Shown: positions 48,330 through 58,450, numbered from the stretch's first letter. The stretch is 60,213 nt of DNA from an uncultured Desulfobacterium sp. (GCA_900258555.1 LT984854.1:987071-1047283), one strand, 5' to 3'. A program made the numbers and translations. Notes: a model not told the origin generated them from the letters alone.

Positions 48330-49814
48330 TTAACCAATCCCAAAAAAATGAAAATCCCAGGGTTTCAAGTCTACATATAAGCCCTCATCCTCCATTCTTT
48401 TTGCTGAACGTAGATAAAGCTCTCCTTTGAGCGGATCTACAAGTCTTGCCTCTTCGCTTCCCCAAAGCCATTTTGCCGGGATTGTGATTACACCCTGCGA
48501 AGAATGGGGTCTGTAATTTACAACAATCAGACGCCTTTCTTCCCCATCTGACCAGGTCCATGCCAGGAGATCCTTGTGAGACTGGTTGTCAGACCAGCCG
48601 TGGGTCTTAAGCATTCGCCATGCGCCCTGATGAAAGACAGGTTGGTTGACCTCCAGGAGCAGCCTTTCTGAAAAAGCTGTTAACTCTCTGTCAATTGGCT
48701 CATCCGGCCTCCTTCTAAGCTGCACCGGCATCTTAATGCGGCTTCCATCAAACTGTCCTTCATGCCAGAACCTCATAGCAGGCACTGTTGCATGGATCAC
48801 CATGGCGCTGTATATCTTTTCATGACCGAATACAGCCAATGCCCTTGGTTCATCGTGATTTTCCAGAAACCGGATCAACCTCTGCTGATATTCAACCGGC
48901 GCGGCAAGATGGGCCTTCAGGTCGCGGACATCTCCTTTTACCAGTAGATCATAAAATGTCTTGTCATAGGCATAATCAAGGCCCATGTCAATCATATCCT
49001 TTTCCATATCCCAATAGACCTCTGCGAGCAGCAGGCAGCGCCTGTTTAAAGACCCGAGCCTTTCTATGGCGAGGCCCCAGAATTCCCTGCTGGCATCACA
49101 AGTTACGCGTCTGCGCCAGGTCTTTCTGAAGACATTGCTGAGCACCAGCATCGCCATGTCACAACGAAGCCCATGACAATATTGGGAGACATGCACTAGT
49201 GTTTCAAGCATTGCCTCTATGGCTTTAGGGTTGGTGTAGTCAATCTGGGCCGTGTCAGTCCAGGGATGGAAATTCGGGTCTTTTCCGTGGGCAATACAAA
49301 GGCTGTTGTTGTCCAGCAATCGGAAAAATCCCCTGGGGCATTTGCCGGATTTTAGTGGACTTGCCTGTATATAATACTCGGGGTGCTTACTAATCCAGGC
49401 ATGATCGCACGCGGTGTGGTTGGGCACAAAATCCAGGATCAGATAAAGGCCCATGTCCTCAAGCCTTTCCTTGAGCGCAATAAGATCTTCAATGGTCTCG
49501 AAGACAGGATCTGGAGTATAGGAAACAATAGCGTAAGGAGAGCCTGTTATGTCGTCTAGATTAAAGTCATCTAAAATAGATCTGCAAGTGTTGACAAGAT
49601 AAGGGTGCCTCCTGGCCCTGTGTATTGCATCTGCGCTCCTCTGCCATATACCCATCAGCCAGATCAGGTCAAAGCCCTTTTCTCTGAGATCTGACCACAC
49701 CCTGTCGGGGACATCCTTTAGCATGAGGCCCTTTTTGTCGCCTGCAGATAGACGATTCAACCATGTCATAAGGTTGATTTCGTATATATGCGGGTTTTTA
49801 CGAAGAGGCTTCAT
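48330..49814 (-). CDS. GH13 family glycoside hydrolase (alpha-amylase type)
   Basis: A 494-residue GH13 enzyme with the four conserved regions in order: DFVPNHT (I), GLRCDMAML with the nucleophile Asp (II), LLAEVYWDM with the acid/base Glu (III), and FLENHDEPRA with the stabilising Asp (IV). No signal peptide is present, so it acts in the cytosol on glycogen-like or maltose-like substrates. The N-terminal residues before the barrel are short, so large starch-binding domains are absent. It stands next to a radical SAM gene on the same strand, with 10 bases between. The exact specificity (alpha-amylase, trehalose-forming or transferase) cannot be read from motifs alone. Confidence 0.88.
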   Translation of the reverse strand: MKPLRKNPHIYEINLMTWLNRLSAGDKKGLMLKDVPDRVWSDLREKGFDLIWLMGIWQRSADAIHRARRHPYLVNTCRSILDDFNLDDITGSPYAIVSYTPDPVFETIEDLIALKERLEDMGLYLILDFVPNHTACDHAWISKHPEYYIQASPLKSGKCPRGFFRLLDNNSLCIAHGKDPNFHPWTDTAQIDYTNPKAIEAMLETLVHVSQYCHGLRCDMAMLVLSNVFRKTWRRRVTCDASREFWGLAIERLGSLNRRCLLLAEVYWDMEKDMIDMGLDYAYDKTFYDLLVKGDVRDLKAHLAAPVEYQQRLIRFLENHDEPRALAVFGHEKIYSAMVIHATVPAMRFWHEGQFDGSRIKMPVQLRRRPDEPIDRELTAFSERLLLEVNQPVFHQGAWRMLKTHGWSDNQSHKDLLAWTWSDGEERRLIVVNYRPHSSQGVITIPAKWLWGSEEARLVDPLKGELYLRSAKRMEDEGLYVDLKPWDFHFFGIG

Positions 49815-49824
49815 CGGCTACACC

Positions 49825-50820
49825 TTATGTATGTTTGGAGAGCCCTCCCAGTCTCCCCTGGCACGTATTCCTTCTGTCCAGTGTCTCCCTGATCATATTC
49901 AAGTTTTTGGTCTTTTCAGAAGCCCACGACGGGGCAATCAGCTCTGATTTTACCGGGTCTCCGGTCAGTCTCTGGATGACCATATCCGAAGGCAGGAGCT
50001 CAAGAAAGTCTGCAACCAACTCTACATACTCATCTCTTTCAAGACAATGTACCTCGCCCCTGCTGTAAAGTTCGGCAAGCCTTGAGCCCTTTACAACATA
50101 GAGCATGTGAATCTTGACCCCCTGCACAGGTAGCCTTGCCAAAAACCTGGCGGTATCAAGCATCATCTGCCTGGTTTCTTCAGGAAGGCCAAGTATTACA
50201 TGTACACATATGTTTATTCCATATTCATGGGTCAAAAGAACGCTTCGTTCAAAACAGGCCACATCATGGCCGCGGTTGATAAGCCTTAAGGTATTATCGT
50301 GGGCAGATTGCAGGCCGTACTCGATCCAAACGAGGTACTTATCCTTGTATGATGCAATAAGGCTCAAGACGTCCCTGTCCACGCAGTCAGGCCTTGTGGC
50401 CACGGACAGTCCCACCATGTCTTCCTGTAACAAGGCCTGATCATAAAGTGCCTGCAATTTTGGAATGGGGGCATAGGTGTTGCTGAACGACTGAAAATAG
50501 GCAATGAATTTTTTGGCCTTAAAGCGCTTGGCAAGATAGGTGCGTGCCCCTGTAATCTGATCTGTAATGGAAGTGCCGCAATGGATCATAGCGCCTGTAC
50601 CAGAGCCGCGTGCGTCACAATAAATGCAGCCGTTCCTTGAGATGGTACCGTCCCTATTAGGGCAGCCCAACCCCGCATCCAGGGTGATCTTCTGTACCCG
50701 CTCCACGAATATTTCCCTCAAATAAGTGTTATAATCGCGGTATCGGTTCAAGGAAGTCCCTGCTCTTTTTAGGATTATACATGTTTGCTCCTGGCTGAAG
50801 ATCAGTATGATAAATGTCAT
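49825..50820 (-). CDS. YhcC-type radical SAM protein
   Basis: A 331-residue protein of the YhcC radical SAM group. The Fe-S motif is extended: CPNRDGTISRNGCIYC, i.e. Cx11Cx2C, which is the family pattern. RYRDYNTYLREIFVERVQK starts the conserved part, so the first ~25 residues may be wrongly included and the true start may be a downstream codon. YGLQSAHDNTLRLINRGHD and VHVILGLPEETRQMM follow. Known relatives are suspected to act on nucleic acid or proteins, but the reaction is unknown. It probably shares a transcript with the GH13 gene that follows 10 bases later. Confidence 0.85.
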   Translation of the reverse strand: MTFIILIFSQEQTCIILKRAGTSLNRYRDYNTYLREIFVERVQKITLDAGLGCPNRDGTISRNGCIYCDARGSGTGAMIHCGTSITDQITGARTYLAKRFKAKKFIAYFQSFSNTYAPIPKLQALYDQALLQEDMVGLSVATRPDCVDRDVLSLIASYKDKYLVWIEYGLQSAHDNTLRLINRGHDVACFERSVLLTHEYGINICVHVILGLPEETRQMMLDTARFLARLPVQGVKIHMLYVVKGSRLAELYSRGEVHCLERDEYVELVADFLELLPSDMVIQRLTGDPVKSELIAPSWASEKTKNLNMIRETLDRRNTCQGRLGGLSKHT

Positions 50821-50976
50821 GAGTTATGTCAATGTGACTATATCTGATTCAAAACCGGAGCTTTAACCCCTTTGAGTGACCGATGAACATATAGACAAAG
50901 CCCTTCAAGTATCAATTACGTCATAAGGCCAGGTCCAATATCTCCTTGACAACACAGGGTTCATTCGATATCTCCC

Positions 50977-51126
50977 CCTAGGAGGCTGTCCGATTATGCC
51001 TTTTTCCAAAACTCTTTGTTATGCCCGAAAAAATTATACTCAACATATCATACATATGCCTCCGGTAATTTTTTCGGGCATGCCTCGATTTTGGAAAAAA
51101 CTGCTATTCTCCGACAGCCTCCTAGG
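50977..51126. repeat. 150-bp palindromic extragenic element
   Basis: The ends CCTAGGAGGCTGTC (50977-50990) and GACAGCCTCCTAGG (51113-51126) are exact complements, and an inner pair ATGCCCGAAAAAATTA / TAATTTTTTCGGGCAT (51021-51036, 51066-51081) is also exact, with partial pairing between. Half of the same element occurs at 59619-59664. It lies in the gap before ahbB. It may be a mobile repeat of REP/MITE type. Confidence 0.8.
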
Positions 51127-51150
51127 ATCTTAGGACTCGGTTGAAATTTT

Positions 51151-51615
51151 ATGATAGATGATCTGGACAAGGAGGTGATTCGTCTCATACAGGGAGATCT
51201 TCCTGTTGAGGAACGGCCGTTTGCCGTGCTGGCAAAACAGGCGGGCATCAGCGAGCAGGATTTTATCGAGCGTGTCAGGAATCTTAAAAAAGAGGGGATA
51301 CTCAGGCGATTCGGGGCGACCCTTAGACACCAGAAGGCCGGATATGATTCCAACGCCATGGTTGCCTGGCTTGTCCCGGATGAAAGGGTGGATGAAGTGG
51401 GCCACGCCCTTGCCCGGTTCCGCGAGGTCACCCATTGTTATCAGAGACGTCCTCAGGGGGATTGGCCATACAACCTTTTTTCCATGGTGCATGCAGGCAG
51501 CAGGGAACAATGCCGTAAAATCGCTCAGAGGATGTCTGACGCAGTCCGAGTAAAGGACTATATCCTCCTTTTCAGCGAGAAGGAATTCAAGAAGACCAGT
51601 ATGGAGTATTTCTAA
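51151..51615 (+). CDS. ahbB: Siroheme decarboxylase subunit (AhbB-like, Lrp/AsnC fold)
   Basis: A 154-residue protein with an Lrp/AsnC fold. The segment [14 protein letters not shown] and [12 protein letters not shown] are the AhbA/AhbB signature, and [19 protein letters not shown] is the pocket loop with the Arg/Trp residues for siroheme. Siroheme decarboxylase (AhbA/AhbB) removes two acetate carboxyls to form didecarboxysiroheme in the siroheme-dependent haem route of anaerobes. The partner subunit (AhbA) is not in this window. The stop overlaps the hemL start (TAATG), linking it to tetrapyrrole synthesis. Confidence 0.82.
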   Translation: MIDDLDKEVIRLIQGDLPVEERPFAVLAKQAGISEQDFIERVRNLKKEGILRRFGATLRHQKAGYDSNAMVAWLVPDERVDEVGHALARFREVTHCYQRRPQGDWPYNLFSMVHAGSREQCRKIAQRMSDAVRVKDYILLFSEKEFKKTSMEYF

Positions 51616-52904
51616 TGAGGGATAGATCAGGGCTGTTGTTTGAGATGGCAAAAAAATATATCCCCGGCGGTGTAAACAGCCCCGTGAGGGCAGGAAATGC
51701 CGTGGGCATTGACCCGCCGTTTATCGTGGATGCAAAGGGGTGCACCATCACCGATGCAGACGGAAATCAGTACATTGATTATGTCTGCTCCTGGGGCCCG
51801 ATGATCCTCGGCCATGCTGATCCCTATGTTGTTCAGGCTATAAGTGAGGCCCTGGGTCATGGGACCAGTTACGGGGCACCCACAGAGATCGAGATCGAGA
51901 TGGCGAAGACCATAACGGAGATGGTGCCCTCAATTGAGATGGTAAGGATGGTAAACTCAGGGACCGAGGCCGGGATGAGCGCGATACGTCTTGCCAGGGG
52001 GTTTACCGGGAGGGATAAGATCGTAAAGTTTGAGGGCTGCTATCACGGCCATGCAGACAGCCTGCTGGTGGCCGCAGGCTCGGGGGTTGCAACCCTCGGC
52101 ATCCCCGGGAGCCCCGGTGTGCCCAAGGATCTGGCCGGCCATACCATCACGCTTCCCTTTAATAATATTGATGCAGTGGATTATGCATTCAGTAGGTTTG
52201 GGCCTGATATCGCGGCAATAATTGTTGAGCCGGTGCCGGGCAATATGGGGGTTATCGTCCCGGATCAGGGGTTTTTAAGGGGACTGAGGGAGATAACAAG
52301 CTCCCAAGGGGCCCTGCTTATTTTTGATGAGGTGATCAGCGGCTTCAGGGTTGCCCCTGGCGGGGCACAGGAACTCTATGGGATAATGCCCGATCTTACC
52401 TGCCTGGGTAAGATCATTGGCGGGGGCCTGCCTGTAGGGGCCTATGGGGGCAGAAAAGATATCATGATGAGGATGGCGCCCGTTGGGGATATATATCAGG
52501 CAGGGACCCTTTCCGGCAATCCCCTGGCAATGGCCGCAGGGCTTGCCACACTGACCAGGCTGAAACAAAAAGGAATATATAGCGATCTGGAGAAGAAGGG
52601 GGAGATGCTCTTTTCCGGCCTTGAAGAGGCCGCCAGGATGAACAATATTAAAGTAACGGTAAATCGAGTAGGTTCAATGGGGAGCTTCTTTTTTACGCCT
52701 GATCCGGTAATAGATTTTGCATCCGCCAAGGCCAGCAACGCCTTATTGTTCAAAAGGTATTATGCTGCCATGCTCGATCATGGTATTTATCTTGCCCCAT
52801 CCCCTTTTGAGGCGGCCTTTCTGTCCACGGCCCATGGGGAAAAGGAGATCCGGAAGACCATTGAATGCGCTGCACCCGCTTTTAAAGCTGTCAAGACGGA
52901 TTAA
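51615..52904 (+). CDS. hemL: Glutamate-1-semialdehyde 2,1-aminomutase
   Basis: A 429-residue class III PLP enzyme: [13 protein letters not shown] at the N-terminus, [44 protein letters not shown] (Asp of the PLP pocket) and the PLP-Lys motif [16 protein letters not shown]. The length is typical of HemL. It converts glutamate-1-semialdehyde to 5-aminolevulinate, the first common tetrapyrrole precursor. It follows ahbB with a one-base overlap, giving a start-and-late-step pair for the siroheme-dependent haem route. Confidence 0.96.
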   Translation: MRDRSGLLFEMAKKYIPGGVNSPVRAGNAVGIDPPFIVDAKGCTITDADGNQYIDYVCSWGPMILGHADPYVVQAISEALGHGTSYGAPTEIEIEMAKTITEMVPSIEMVRMVNSGTEAGMSAIRLARGFTGRDKIVKFEGCYHGHADSLLVAAGSGVATLGIPGSPGVPKDLAGHTITLPFNNIDAVDYAFSRFGPDIAAIIVEPVPGNMGVIVPDQGFLRGLREITSSQGALLIFDEVISGFRVAPGGAQELYGIMPDLTCLGKIIGGGLPVGAYGGRKDIMMRMAPVGDIYQAGTLSGNPLAMAAGLATLTRLKQKGIYSDLEKKGEMLFSGLEEAARMNNIKVTVNRVGSMGSFFFTPDPVIDFASAKASNALLFKRYYAAMLDHGIYLAPSPFEAAFLSTAHGEKEIRKTIECAAPAFKAVKTD

Positions 52905-52984
52905 CCTATTGACTTTGCCTTGAAATATATGGTAAAGGGGCTGATTTGCAATGACAGGCACGGCTTTTGGGGTTGGCGGGGAAA

Positions 52985-53203
52985 ATGGACGAAGATCTAA
53001 AAAAGACTATTAAAACCCTGGGCTACCTGAGCACCATAGGAATGGCCATGGCCCTGTCTATTGGACTGGGGGCCCTGATTGGTGACTACCTGGACGACGT
53101 CTTTGGGACCAGTCCGTGGCTGACGTTTATTTTTCTGGGTTTCGGAATTGCAGCCGCATTCAGGAACCTGTATATCTTGTATAAAAAGTCCAAGGACCTT
53201 TGA
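52985..53203 (+). CDS. atpZ: AtpZ/AtpI-type F0F1 ATPase accessory protein
   Basis: A 72-residue protein from ATG 52985 (a frame from 52967 adds six residues). It has two membrane spans (IGMAMALSIGLGALIGDYL and WLTFIFLGFGIAAAF) with a short loop, a pattern typical of AtpZ, which sits before subunit I in many operons. It is thought to support assembly of the c-ring or ion uptake. The next gene overlaps its stop (TTGATG). Confidence 0.78.
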   Translation: MDEDLKKTIKTLGYLSTIGMAMALSIGLGALIGDYLDDVFGTSPWLTFIFLGFGIAAAFRNLYILYKKSKDL

Positions 53204-53592
53204 TGGATTGGGAAAAGGCCTGCAAGGATATCAAGGCTGCCAATTGGATCATACTTTTGATCCTGGGCGTAGCCAGTTTTTATGTTATGAGTCCTGTATT
53301 TACCATGGGAATAATCCTTGGGGGGCTGGTTATAATTATTAATTTCAATGTGTTGCAACGCACCATCCGTAATTCTTTCGGCCCCGACGGGGTGTTCAGC
53401 GTAAAAGGCAACACTATTGTGGCAAAATATTATTTTAGGCTTGCCATTTTGGGAATTATTATCTATATACTGGTCACCCATGACTGGGTGGACCCTATTG
53501 GTTTTGCTGTCGGTCTCTCTACGGTTGTGTTGAGTATTTTTTATTTCGGTATACGCCTTATATGGAAAAAATCATCTGAGGAGACAATATAA
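53203..53592 (+). CDS. atpI: ATP synthase subunit I (AtpI-like)
   Basis: A 129-residue membrane protein with four spans (NWIILLILGVASFYVMS, MGIILGGLVIIINF, FRLAILGIIIYILV, GFAVGLSTVVLSIFY) and charged termini. This matches the ATP synthase subunit I family. A start at ATG 53203 or the overlapping TTG 53200 is possible. It lies between AtpZ and subunit a with only 3 bases to atpB, as expected for an atp operon. Subunit I is not part of the core complex and may assist c-ring assembly. Confidence 0.8.
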   Translation: MDWEKACKDIKAANWIILLILGVASFYVMSPVFTMGIILGGLVIIINFNVLQRTIRNSFGPDGVFSVKGNTIVAKYYFRLAILGIIIYILVTHDWVDPIGFAVGLSTVVLSIFYFGIRLIWKKSSEETI

Positions 53593-53595
53593 CTT

Positions 53596-54297
53596 ATGGA
53601 ACATCCAATATTTTTTCTTAATACAATTTTAGCTTCCCTGGGTCTTGAACATTTTGGATTCAGCTATCAGCATGTTACCCATTCCTGGCTTGTGATGCTG
53701 ATCCTGATTGTCTGCGCTATACTGTTCGGTAAAGGAGTCCAGTTGCTCCCTCATAAGGGGCAAAACGTATTTGAGGTGATCATTGACGGACTTGAAACCT
53801 TTATGGTGGAGATCAGCGGGCCAGAGGGGAGATTTTTCTTTCCATACATCGCTACTGTTTTCCTGTTCATCCTGGTGTCAAACCTGATCGGTCTGATCCC
53901 GGGCTTTTTTTCACCTACGGCGAATATCAACACGACATTGGGCCTTGCATTGTGTTCCTTTATCCTAACACACGCCATCGGCATCAAATACCACGGGGTC
54001 AAGTACATCAAGCACTTTATGGGGCCTGTGTGGTGGCTGGTCCCCCTTATGCTGCCCATTGAAATTATCGGTCACGTTGCGCGCATCATGTCTTTGAGCG
54101 TCCGACTTTTTGGAAATATCTTTGGAAAGGAAACCGTGCTGGGCATTCTGTTCGGAATGGCGGTTGCTTCGGCCGCAGCCTGCCTTGCACCTCTGCCCAT
54201 ATTGTTTCTGGGCATTCTGGTCAGTTTTATCCAGGCCCTGGTCTTCATGCTCCTGTCCATAATGTATTTTGTAGGCGCTATGCAGGAGGCCCATTAG
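53596..54297 (+). CDS. atpB: ATP synthase F0 subunit a
   Basis: A 233-residue integral membrane protein with the essential Arg in SLSVRLFGNIFGKE, and LIGLIPGFFSPTANINTTL and the FIQALVFMLLSIMYFVGAM helix near the C-terminus. These place it in the subunit a family, which forms the ion half-channels beside the c-ring. The ATG at 53596 follows the subunit I stop by 3 bases. The remaining atp genes (b, delta, alpha, gamma, beta, epsilon) are not in the window, so the operon is split. Confidence 0.95.
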   Translation: MEHPIFFLNTILASLGLEHFGFSYQHVTHSWLVMLILIVCAILFGKGVQLLPHKGQNVFEVIIDGLETFMVEISGPEGRFFFPYIATVFLFILVSNLIGLIPGFFSPTANINTTLGLALCSFILTHAIGIKYHGVKYIKHFMGPVWWLVPLMLPIEIIGHVARIMSLSVRLFGNIFGKETVLGILFGMAVASAAACLAPLPILFLGILVSFIQALVFMLLSIMYFVGAMQEAH

Positions 54298-54386
54298 TCT
54301 ACTACGTGAGGTTGGTTTATATTTTTGCGCCTCACGGAAAATTTTTGGAAGAAGGCAAATAACAAAAAATGTGAAAGGAGGTTAAT

Positions 54387-54749
54387 ATGTCTAAGAAAAG
54401 ATTGGTTGGGCTTTTTACAATTGCAATCGTTCTTGGGATGGCTTCAATGGCATTGGCAGCAGAAGGCAGCGGTCAGGGTTCAGGATTTGGGATTTTCCTG
54501 GGCATCGCGCTCGGCTGCGGTTTTGCTATAGGAGCTGCGGCCCTGGGAACCGGTATCGGTATGGGTAATGCTGTTAACGGCGCCCTCCAGGGAACTGCCA
54601 GGAATCCCGAAGCAGGCGGAAAGATCATGACCACCATGATTATTGGTCTGGCCCTGATCGAGTCCCTCTGTATTTACGCCCTGGTTATCGCTTTTATGCT
54701 TCTGTTCAAGCTCCCGGAACTCAACGTAATACTTGAAAAGGTATTGTAA
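54387..54749 (+). CDS. atpE: ATP synthase F0 subunit c, with N-terminal signal-like segment
   Basis: A 120-residue subunit c, about 40 longer than usual. Residues 1-25 look like a signal peptide ending MALA-A. The hairpin follows: [20 protein letters not shown], loop RNPEAGGK, and second helix [19 protein letters not shown] with the essential Glu92. The position that carries Gln in sodium-binding c-rings is Met59-Gly60 (GIGMG), although Ser93 follows Glu92, so protons are the more likely ion. An AGGAGG site precedes ATG 54387. A strong terminator follows. Confidence 0.93.
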   Translation: MSKKRLVGLFTIAIVLGMASMALAAEGSGQGSGFGIFLGIALGCGFAIGAAALGTGIGMGNAVNGALQGTARNPEAGGKIMTTMIIGLALIESLCIYALVIAFMLLFKLPELNVILEKVL

Positions 54750-54760
54750 TTAATCAAATA

Positions 54761-54796
54761 AAACAGGGTCAGGAATTTCTGACCCTGTTTTTTAAA
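54761..54796 (+). terminator. Rho-independent terminator after atpE
   Basis: AAACAGGGTCAG (54761-54772) and CTGACCCTGTTT (54779-54790) form an exact stem, with a 6-base loop and a following T-run. It lies 12 bases after the atpE stop. This is the clearest intrinsic terminator in the window. Confidence 0.92.
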
Positions 54797-54805
54797 ATCC
54801 TACCA

Positions 54806-54822
54806 TGTGCAAAATTTCACAA
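54806..54822. promoter_or_regulatory. Rex-like operator half-match upstream of rex
   Basis: The minus-strand reading TTGTGAAATTTTGCACA resembles the Rex consensus TTGTGAAnnnnTTCACAA in the left half and partly in the right. It lies about 160 bases before the rex start. Autoregulation by Rex is common, but the right half is imperfect, so support is modest. Confidence 0.35.
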
Positions 54823-54872
54823 TATTTTGTATTGCTTACAAGTTTGATGAATTCGTAAAAAATCGAATTCAT

Positions 54873-54974
54873 CACGTTTTAGGTTTTAAGTATTACGTTT
54901 TAGGTTGGGGTTTTCCTTTAAAATCAACTAATTAAAATTTGACACTTAACACTTAAAATTTAACACCTAACACC
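54873..54974. repeat. AT-rich inverted repeat made of TTAGGT/TTAAGT units
   Basis: ACGTTTTAGGTT occurs twice within 54873-54906. The stretch at 54940-54974 carries short units (CACTTAACACTTAAAATTT, AACACCTAACACC) that pair with it imperfectly. The whole lies directly before the rex start. It looks like another simple repeat array of the type seen at 48.2 kb. It may also influence rex expression. Confidence 0.5.
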
Positions 54975-54982
54975 GAGTAAAA

Positions 54983-55624
54983 ATGAAGAAAACCGCAAAA
55001 ATACCTTATGCGGCCATAGAACGCCTTGCACTTTATTCGAGGCCTTTGAAGGTCTTGCTCAAGACCGGTGTTACTGTAGTCTCATCTGAAAAACTTGCAG
55101 AATATTGTGGGGTTAATCCCGCCCAGGTCAGGAAGGATCTCGCCTACTTCGGCGAATTCGGCGTCCGAGGTGTGGGCTATGATGTAAATGACCTCCTTAG
55201 GGAGATACAAAGCATCCTGGCCACAGACAGGGAATGGACCTTGTGTATCATCGGCGTGGGAAACCTCGGCCATGCCATTGTAGAAAATGACAATTTCAGG
55301 GAGATGGGCTACAGGTTCGTTGCCGCCTTTGACAAGGATCAGGAAAAGATCTCAAAGAGATTGCCCTGCGGGCTGCTCATAGAGTCTGTTGAGAGGTTAA
55401 GGGATGTAGTCAGGTTGCGCAATATCCAGATAGGAGTTATAACCACACCACCGGACGAGGCCCAAAGGGTTACAGATCTTCTGGTGGATGCAGGGATAAA
55501 AGGGATCCTCAACTTTTCGCCCACCCAGGTAAAGGCGCCAAAGAGCTGTGTGGTGGAGAATGTGGATTTCGCAGTCAGATTTGAGCACCTTGCCTATCAT
55601 CTGTCCAAGGTTCCTCTTAAGTGA
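54983..55624 (+). CDS. rex: Redox-sensing transcriptional repressor Rex
   Basis: A 213-residue Rex. Residues 1-80 form a winged helix with KLAEYCGVNPAQVRKDLAYF and GEFGVRGVGY, the exact Rex signature. The NAD(H)-binding Rossmann domain has GVGNLGHA, then FDKDQEK, with ITTPPDEAQRVTDLLVDAGI and ILNFSPTQV following. It senses the NADH/NAD ratio and represses fermentative and respiratory genes when NAD dominates. Length and motifs are complete. It stands alone, with a possible operator upstream, and converges with uvrA, which ends 9 bases later. Confidence 0.95.
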   Translation: MKKTAKIPYAAIERLALYSRPLKVLLKTGVTVVSSEKLAEYCGVNPAQVRKDLAYFGEFGVRGVGYDVNDLLREIQSILATDREWTLCIIGVGNLGHAIVENDNFREMGYRFVAAFDKDQEKISKRLPCGLLIESVERLRDVVRLRNIQIGVITTPPDEAQRVTDLLVDAGIKGILNFSPTQVKAPKSCVVENVDFAVRFEHLAYHLSKVPLK

Positions 55625-55633
55625 ATGATGACT

Positions 55634-58450
55634 TCAATTGAGGACTTTTTTCAAAAAATCTCCTGTATATGAGCCTGAAATCCTGGAGATCTCCTCTGGA
55701 GTTCCCGTGCCAACCACATAACCTCCCCTGTCTCCTCCCTCAGGGCCGAGGTCAATAACATGATCCGCGGTCTTGATTACATCAAGGTTGTGCTCAATTA
55801 CAAGGACCGTGTTCTTCAACTCAACCAGATAGTTTAAGACCTCCAGCAGTTTTTGTATATCGGAGAAATGAAGTCCTGTGGTGGGCTCATCAAGGAGATA
55901 TAGGGTCCGGCCGGTGCTTCTCTTGCTTAGCTCCTTGGAAAGCTTTATCCTCTGCGCCTCACCGCCTGAAAGGGTGGTTGCCTGCTGGCCTAGTTTTATA
56001 TAGCCCAGGCCCACGTCCAGGAGGGTCTGCAGGCTATTCCTGATTGCAGGCACGGTCTCAAAAAATGCGTAGGCCTGGCTGATGGTCATATCCAGGACAT
56101 CGGCAATGGTGAGGCCCTTGTATTTTATTTCCAATGTGTCGCGGTTATAGCGAAACCCCCTGCACACATCACACCTGACATATACATCAGGCAGAAAATG
56201 CATCTCTATCTTAATTATACCGTCGCCCTTACAGGCCTCACATCTGCCGCCCTTTACATTAAAGCTGAATCTGCCTGGTTTGTATCCCCTTATCCTCGAC
56301 TCAGGCAGCATGGAAAACAGCTCACGTATATGAGTAAAAATGCCGGTGTATGTGGCGGGATTGGAGCGGGGCGTCCTGCCGATTGGGCTCTGATCAATGT
56401 TGATCGCCTTGTCAATATGGTTTATCCCCTTTACAGCCCCGACACGGCCCACACGGTTTTTTGAACGGTAGAGGCGCTGGGCGAGGGCAGGGTAAAGGAT
56501 GGCGTTTACAAGGCTGCTCTTGCCTGAGCCGGAAACACCGGTGACGCAGGTAAATGCGCCAAGGGGGATCTCTACAGTGATGCCTTTGAGATTATTTTCC
56601 CTGGCGCCTTCCACAATGATTGCCTTACCGTTTCCCTTCCTTCTGGCCTTGGGCATTGCAATCCTCTGCCTGCCCGCCAGATATTGACCGGTCAGTGAAT
56701 CATCGCTCTTAAGCAGGGCATCTGACGTACCCTGAAATACAATGTGTCCGCCGTTTCTGCCGGCGCCAGGCCCCATATCAATGACATGGTCTGCACACAT
56801 TATGGTCTCTGCGTCGTGCTCCACCACCAGCACGGTGTTTCCCAAATCTCTTAAGCGCTTCAGGTTGTTCAGCAGCCTGATATTATCTCTCTGGTGCAGT
56901 CCTATGCTTGGTTCGTCCAACACATATAGGACGCCGGACAAACCAGAGCTTATCTGTGTAGCAAGCCTGATCCTCTGCGCCTCACCGCCGGAAAGGGTTG
57001 CTGATGGCCGATCAATAGTCAGGTAATCAAGCCCCACGCTCCTTAAAAACCCCAGGCGATCCGTTATTTCCTTTAATATCCTTTGTGCAATGGCCGCTTC
57101 TTTCGGGTCAATCTCCAGACGGTCAAAAAAGAGACAGGCCTGTTCAATGGAAAGGCCTGTAATTTCATTGATGGTCTTTCCTCCCACCCGCACTGCAAGG
57201 CTTACAGGGTTTAACCTTGCGCCGCTGCATGCAGGGCAGGGCATTACACTCATGTAATTTATAATCTCATCTATGATCTGATAGGAGTCTGTGTCATGAA
57301 ATCTCCTTTCAAGACTGGGGATAATGCCCTCAAAGGGACGGGCATGGAAATAGCGCCTGTCATCCCTTTCAAAGTAAAACTTTATCTCTTCCTTTCCGGA
57401 ACCGAATAGGAAGGCGTTTTGAATATCTTTAGGGATATCCTTAAATGCAGTGTAGGGGCTTATCCCATAATGCCTGCACAGGGAGTCAAGCATCTGATGA
57501 AAATATACAGAATGCCTGTCTGCCCAGGGGGAAATGGCCCCGTCCCTGAGTGATAGACTATGGTCGGGCACAATCAGCTCCGGGTCAAAATATCTCTTGA
57601 CACCTAAACCGCTACACTCCCTGCAGGCCCCCTGCGGGTTGTTAAAGGAAAACATCTGTGGTGTAAGCTCGGGCATGCTAAGGCCGCATTTTGGGCAGGC
57701 AGACTTCTGGCTGAAGAGGATTTCATCAGAGCCAATCACATCAAGTATGAGTTTGCCTTCCGCCACAGATAGGGTCAATTCCACAGAGTCTGTAAGACGT
57801 CGCTTGATATCTTCCTTTATTACCAGCCTGTCTACAACGACGCTTATGGAGTGTTTCTGGTTTTTGTTTAAGACGATGTCATCCTCAAGGGGCATGATCT
57901 TTCCGTCTATCTTTACCCTGGTAAAACCGTCCTTCCTGAGCCTCTGGAGCAACTGTATATGTTCGCCTTTTTTGGCGTCAATCAGCGGGGCCATGATCTG
58001 AATCCTTGTCCCCTCGGAAATCCCCATGATCTGGTCTACAATCTGTTGAGTAGTCTGCGAGCTTATGGGCAGATTACAGGTCGGACAATGGGGCCTTCCG
58101 ATCCTTGTATACAGCACCCTTAAGTAGTCGTATATCTCCGTGACCGTGCCGACGGTTGAGCGCGGGTTTTTGCTCGATGTCCGTTGTTCAATAGCGATGG
58201 CGGGAGAAAGCCCCTCGATTGAATCAACATCGGGCTTGTCCATCTGCTCAAGAAACTGCCTCGCATAGGCGGAAAGCGATTCAACATACCTGCGCTGACC
58301 CTCGGCATAAATGGTGTCAAAGGCAAGAGATGACTTGCCGGAGCCGGAAAGCCCTGTTATTACGACGAGGCTGTTTCTTGGGATATCCAGTGAGATATCC
58401 TTTAGGTTGTGTTCCCTGGCGCCCCTTATCTTTATAAACTCACTTGCCAT
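55634..58450 (-). CDS. uvrA: Excinuclease ABC subunit A
   Basis: A 938-residue UvrA with two ABC ATPase halves. Walker A motifs are [10 protein letters not shown] (near residue 35) and [10 protein letters not shown] (near 640), and signature motifs [12 protein letters not shown] and [12 protein letters not shown]. Zinc-finger sets CPTC.../CPKC and C..C.GDG.../CDVC are visible. It scans DNA for damage and loads UvrB in nucleotide excision repair. The length is normal. The pdxA stop overlaps this start by 11 bases, so the two may be translationally coupled, an unusual neighbour pair. Confidence 0.96.
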   Translation of the reverse strand: MASEFIKIRGAREHNLKDISLDIPRNSLVVITGLSGSGKSSLAFDTIYAEGQRRYVESLSAYARQFLEQMDKPDVDSIEGLSPAIAIEQRTSSKNPRSTVGTVTEIYDYLRVLYTRIGRPHCPTCNLPISSQTTQQIVDQIMGISEGTRIQIMAPLIDAKKGEHIQLLQRLRKDGFTRVKIDGKIMPLEDDIVLNKNQKHSISVVVDRLVIKEDIKRRLTDSVELTLSVAEGKLILDVIGSDEILFSQKSACPKCGLSMPELTPQMFSFNNPQGACRECSGLGVKRYFDPELIVPDHSLSLRDGAISPWADRHSVYFHQMLDSLCRHYGISPYTAFKDIPKDIQNAFLFGSGKEEIKFYFERDDRRYFHARPFEGIIPSLERRFHDTDSYQIIDEIINYMSVMPCPACSGARLNPVSLAVRVGGKTINEITGLSIEQACLFFDRLEIDPKEAAIAQRILKEITDRLGFLRSVGLDYLTIDRPSATLSGGEAQRIRLATQISSGLSGVLYVLDEPSIGLHQRDNIRLLNNLKRLRDLGNTVLVVEHDAETIMCADHVIDMGPGAGRNGGHIVFQGTSDALLKSDDSLTGQYLAGRQRIAMPKARRKGNGKAIIVEGARENNLKGITVEIPLGAFTCVTGVSGSGKSSLVNAILYPALAQRLYRSKNRVGRVGAVKGINHIDKAINIDQSPIGRTPRSNPATYTGIFTHIRELFSMLPESRIRGYKPGRFSFNVKGGRCEACKGDGIIKIEMHFLPDVYVRCDVCRGFRYNRDTLEIKYKGLTIADVLDMTISQAYAFFETVPAIRNSLQTLLDVGLGYIKLGQQATTLSGGEAQRIKLSKELSKRSTGRTLYLLDEPTTGLHFSDIQKLLEVLNYLVELKNTVLVIEHNLDVIKTADHVIDLGPEGGDRGGYVVGTGTPEEISRISGSYTGDFLKKVLN

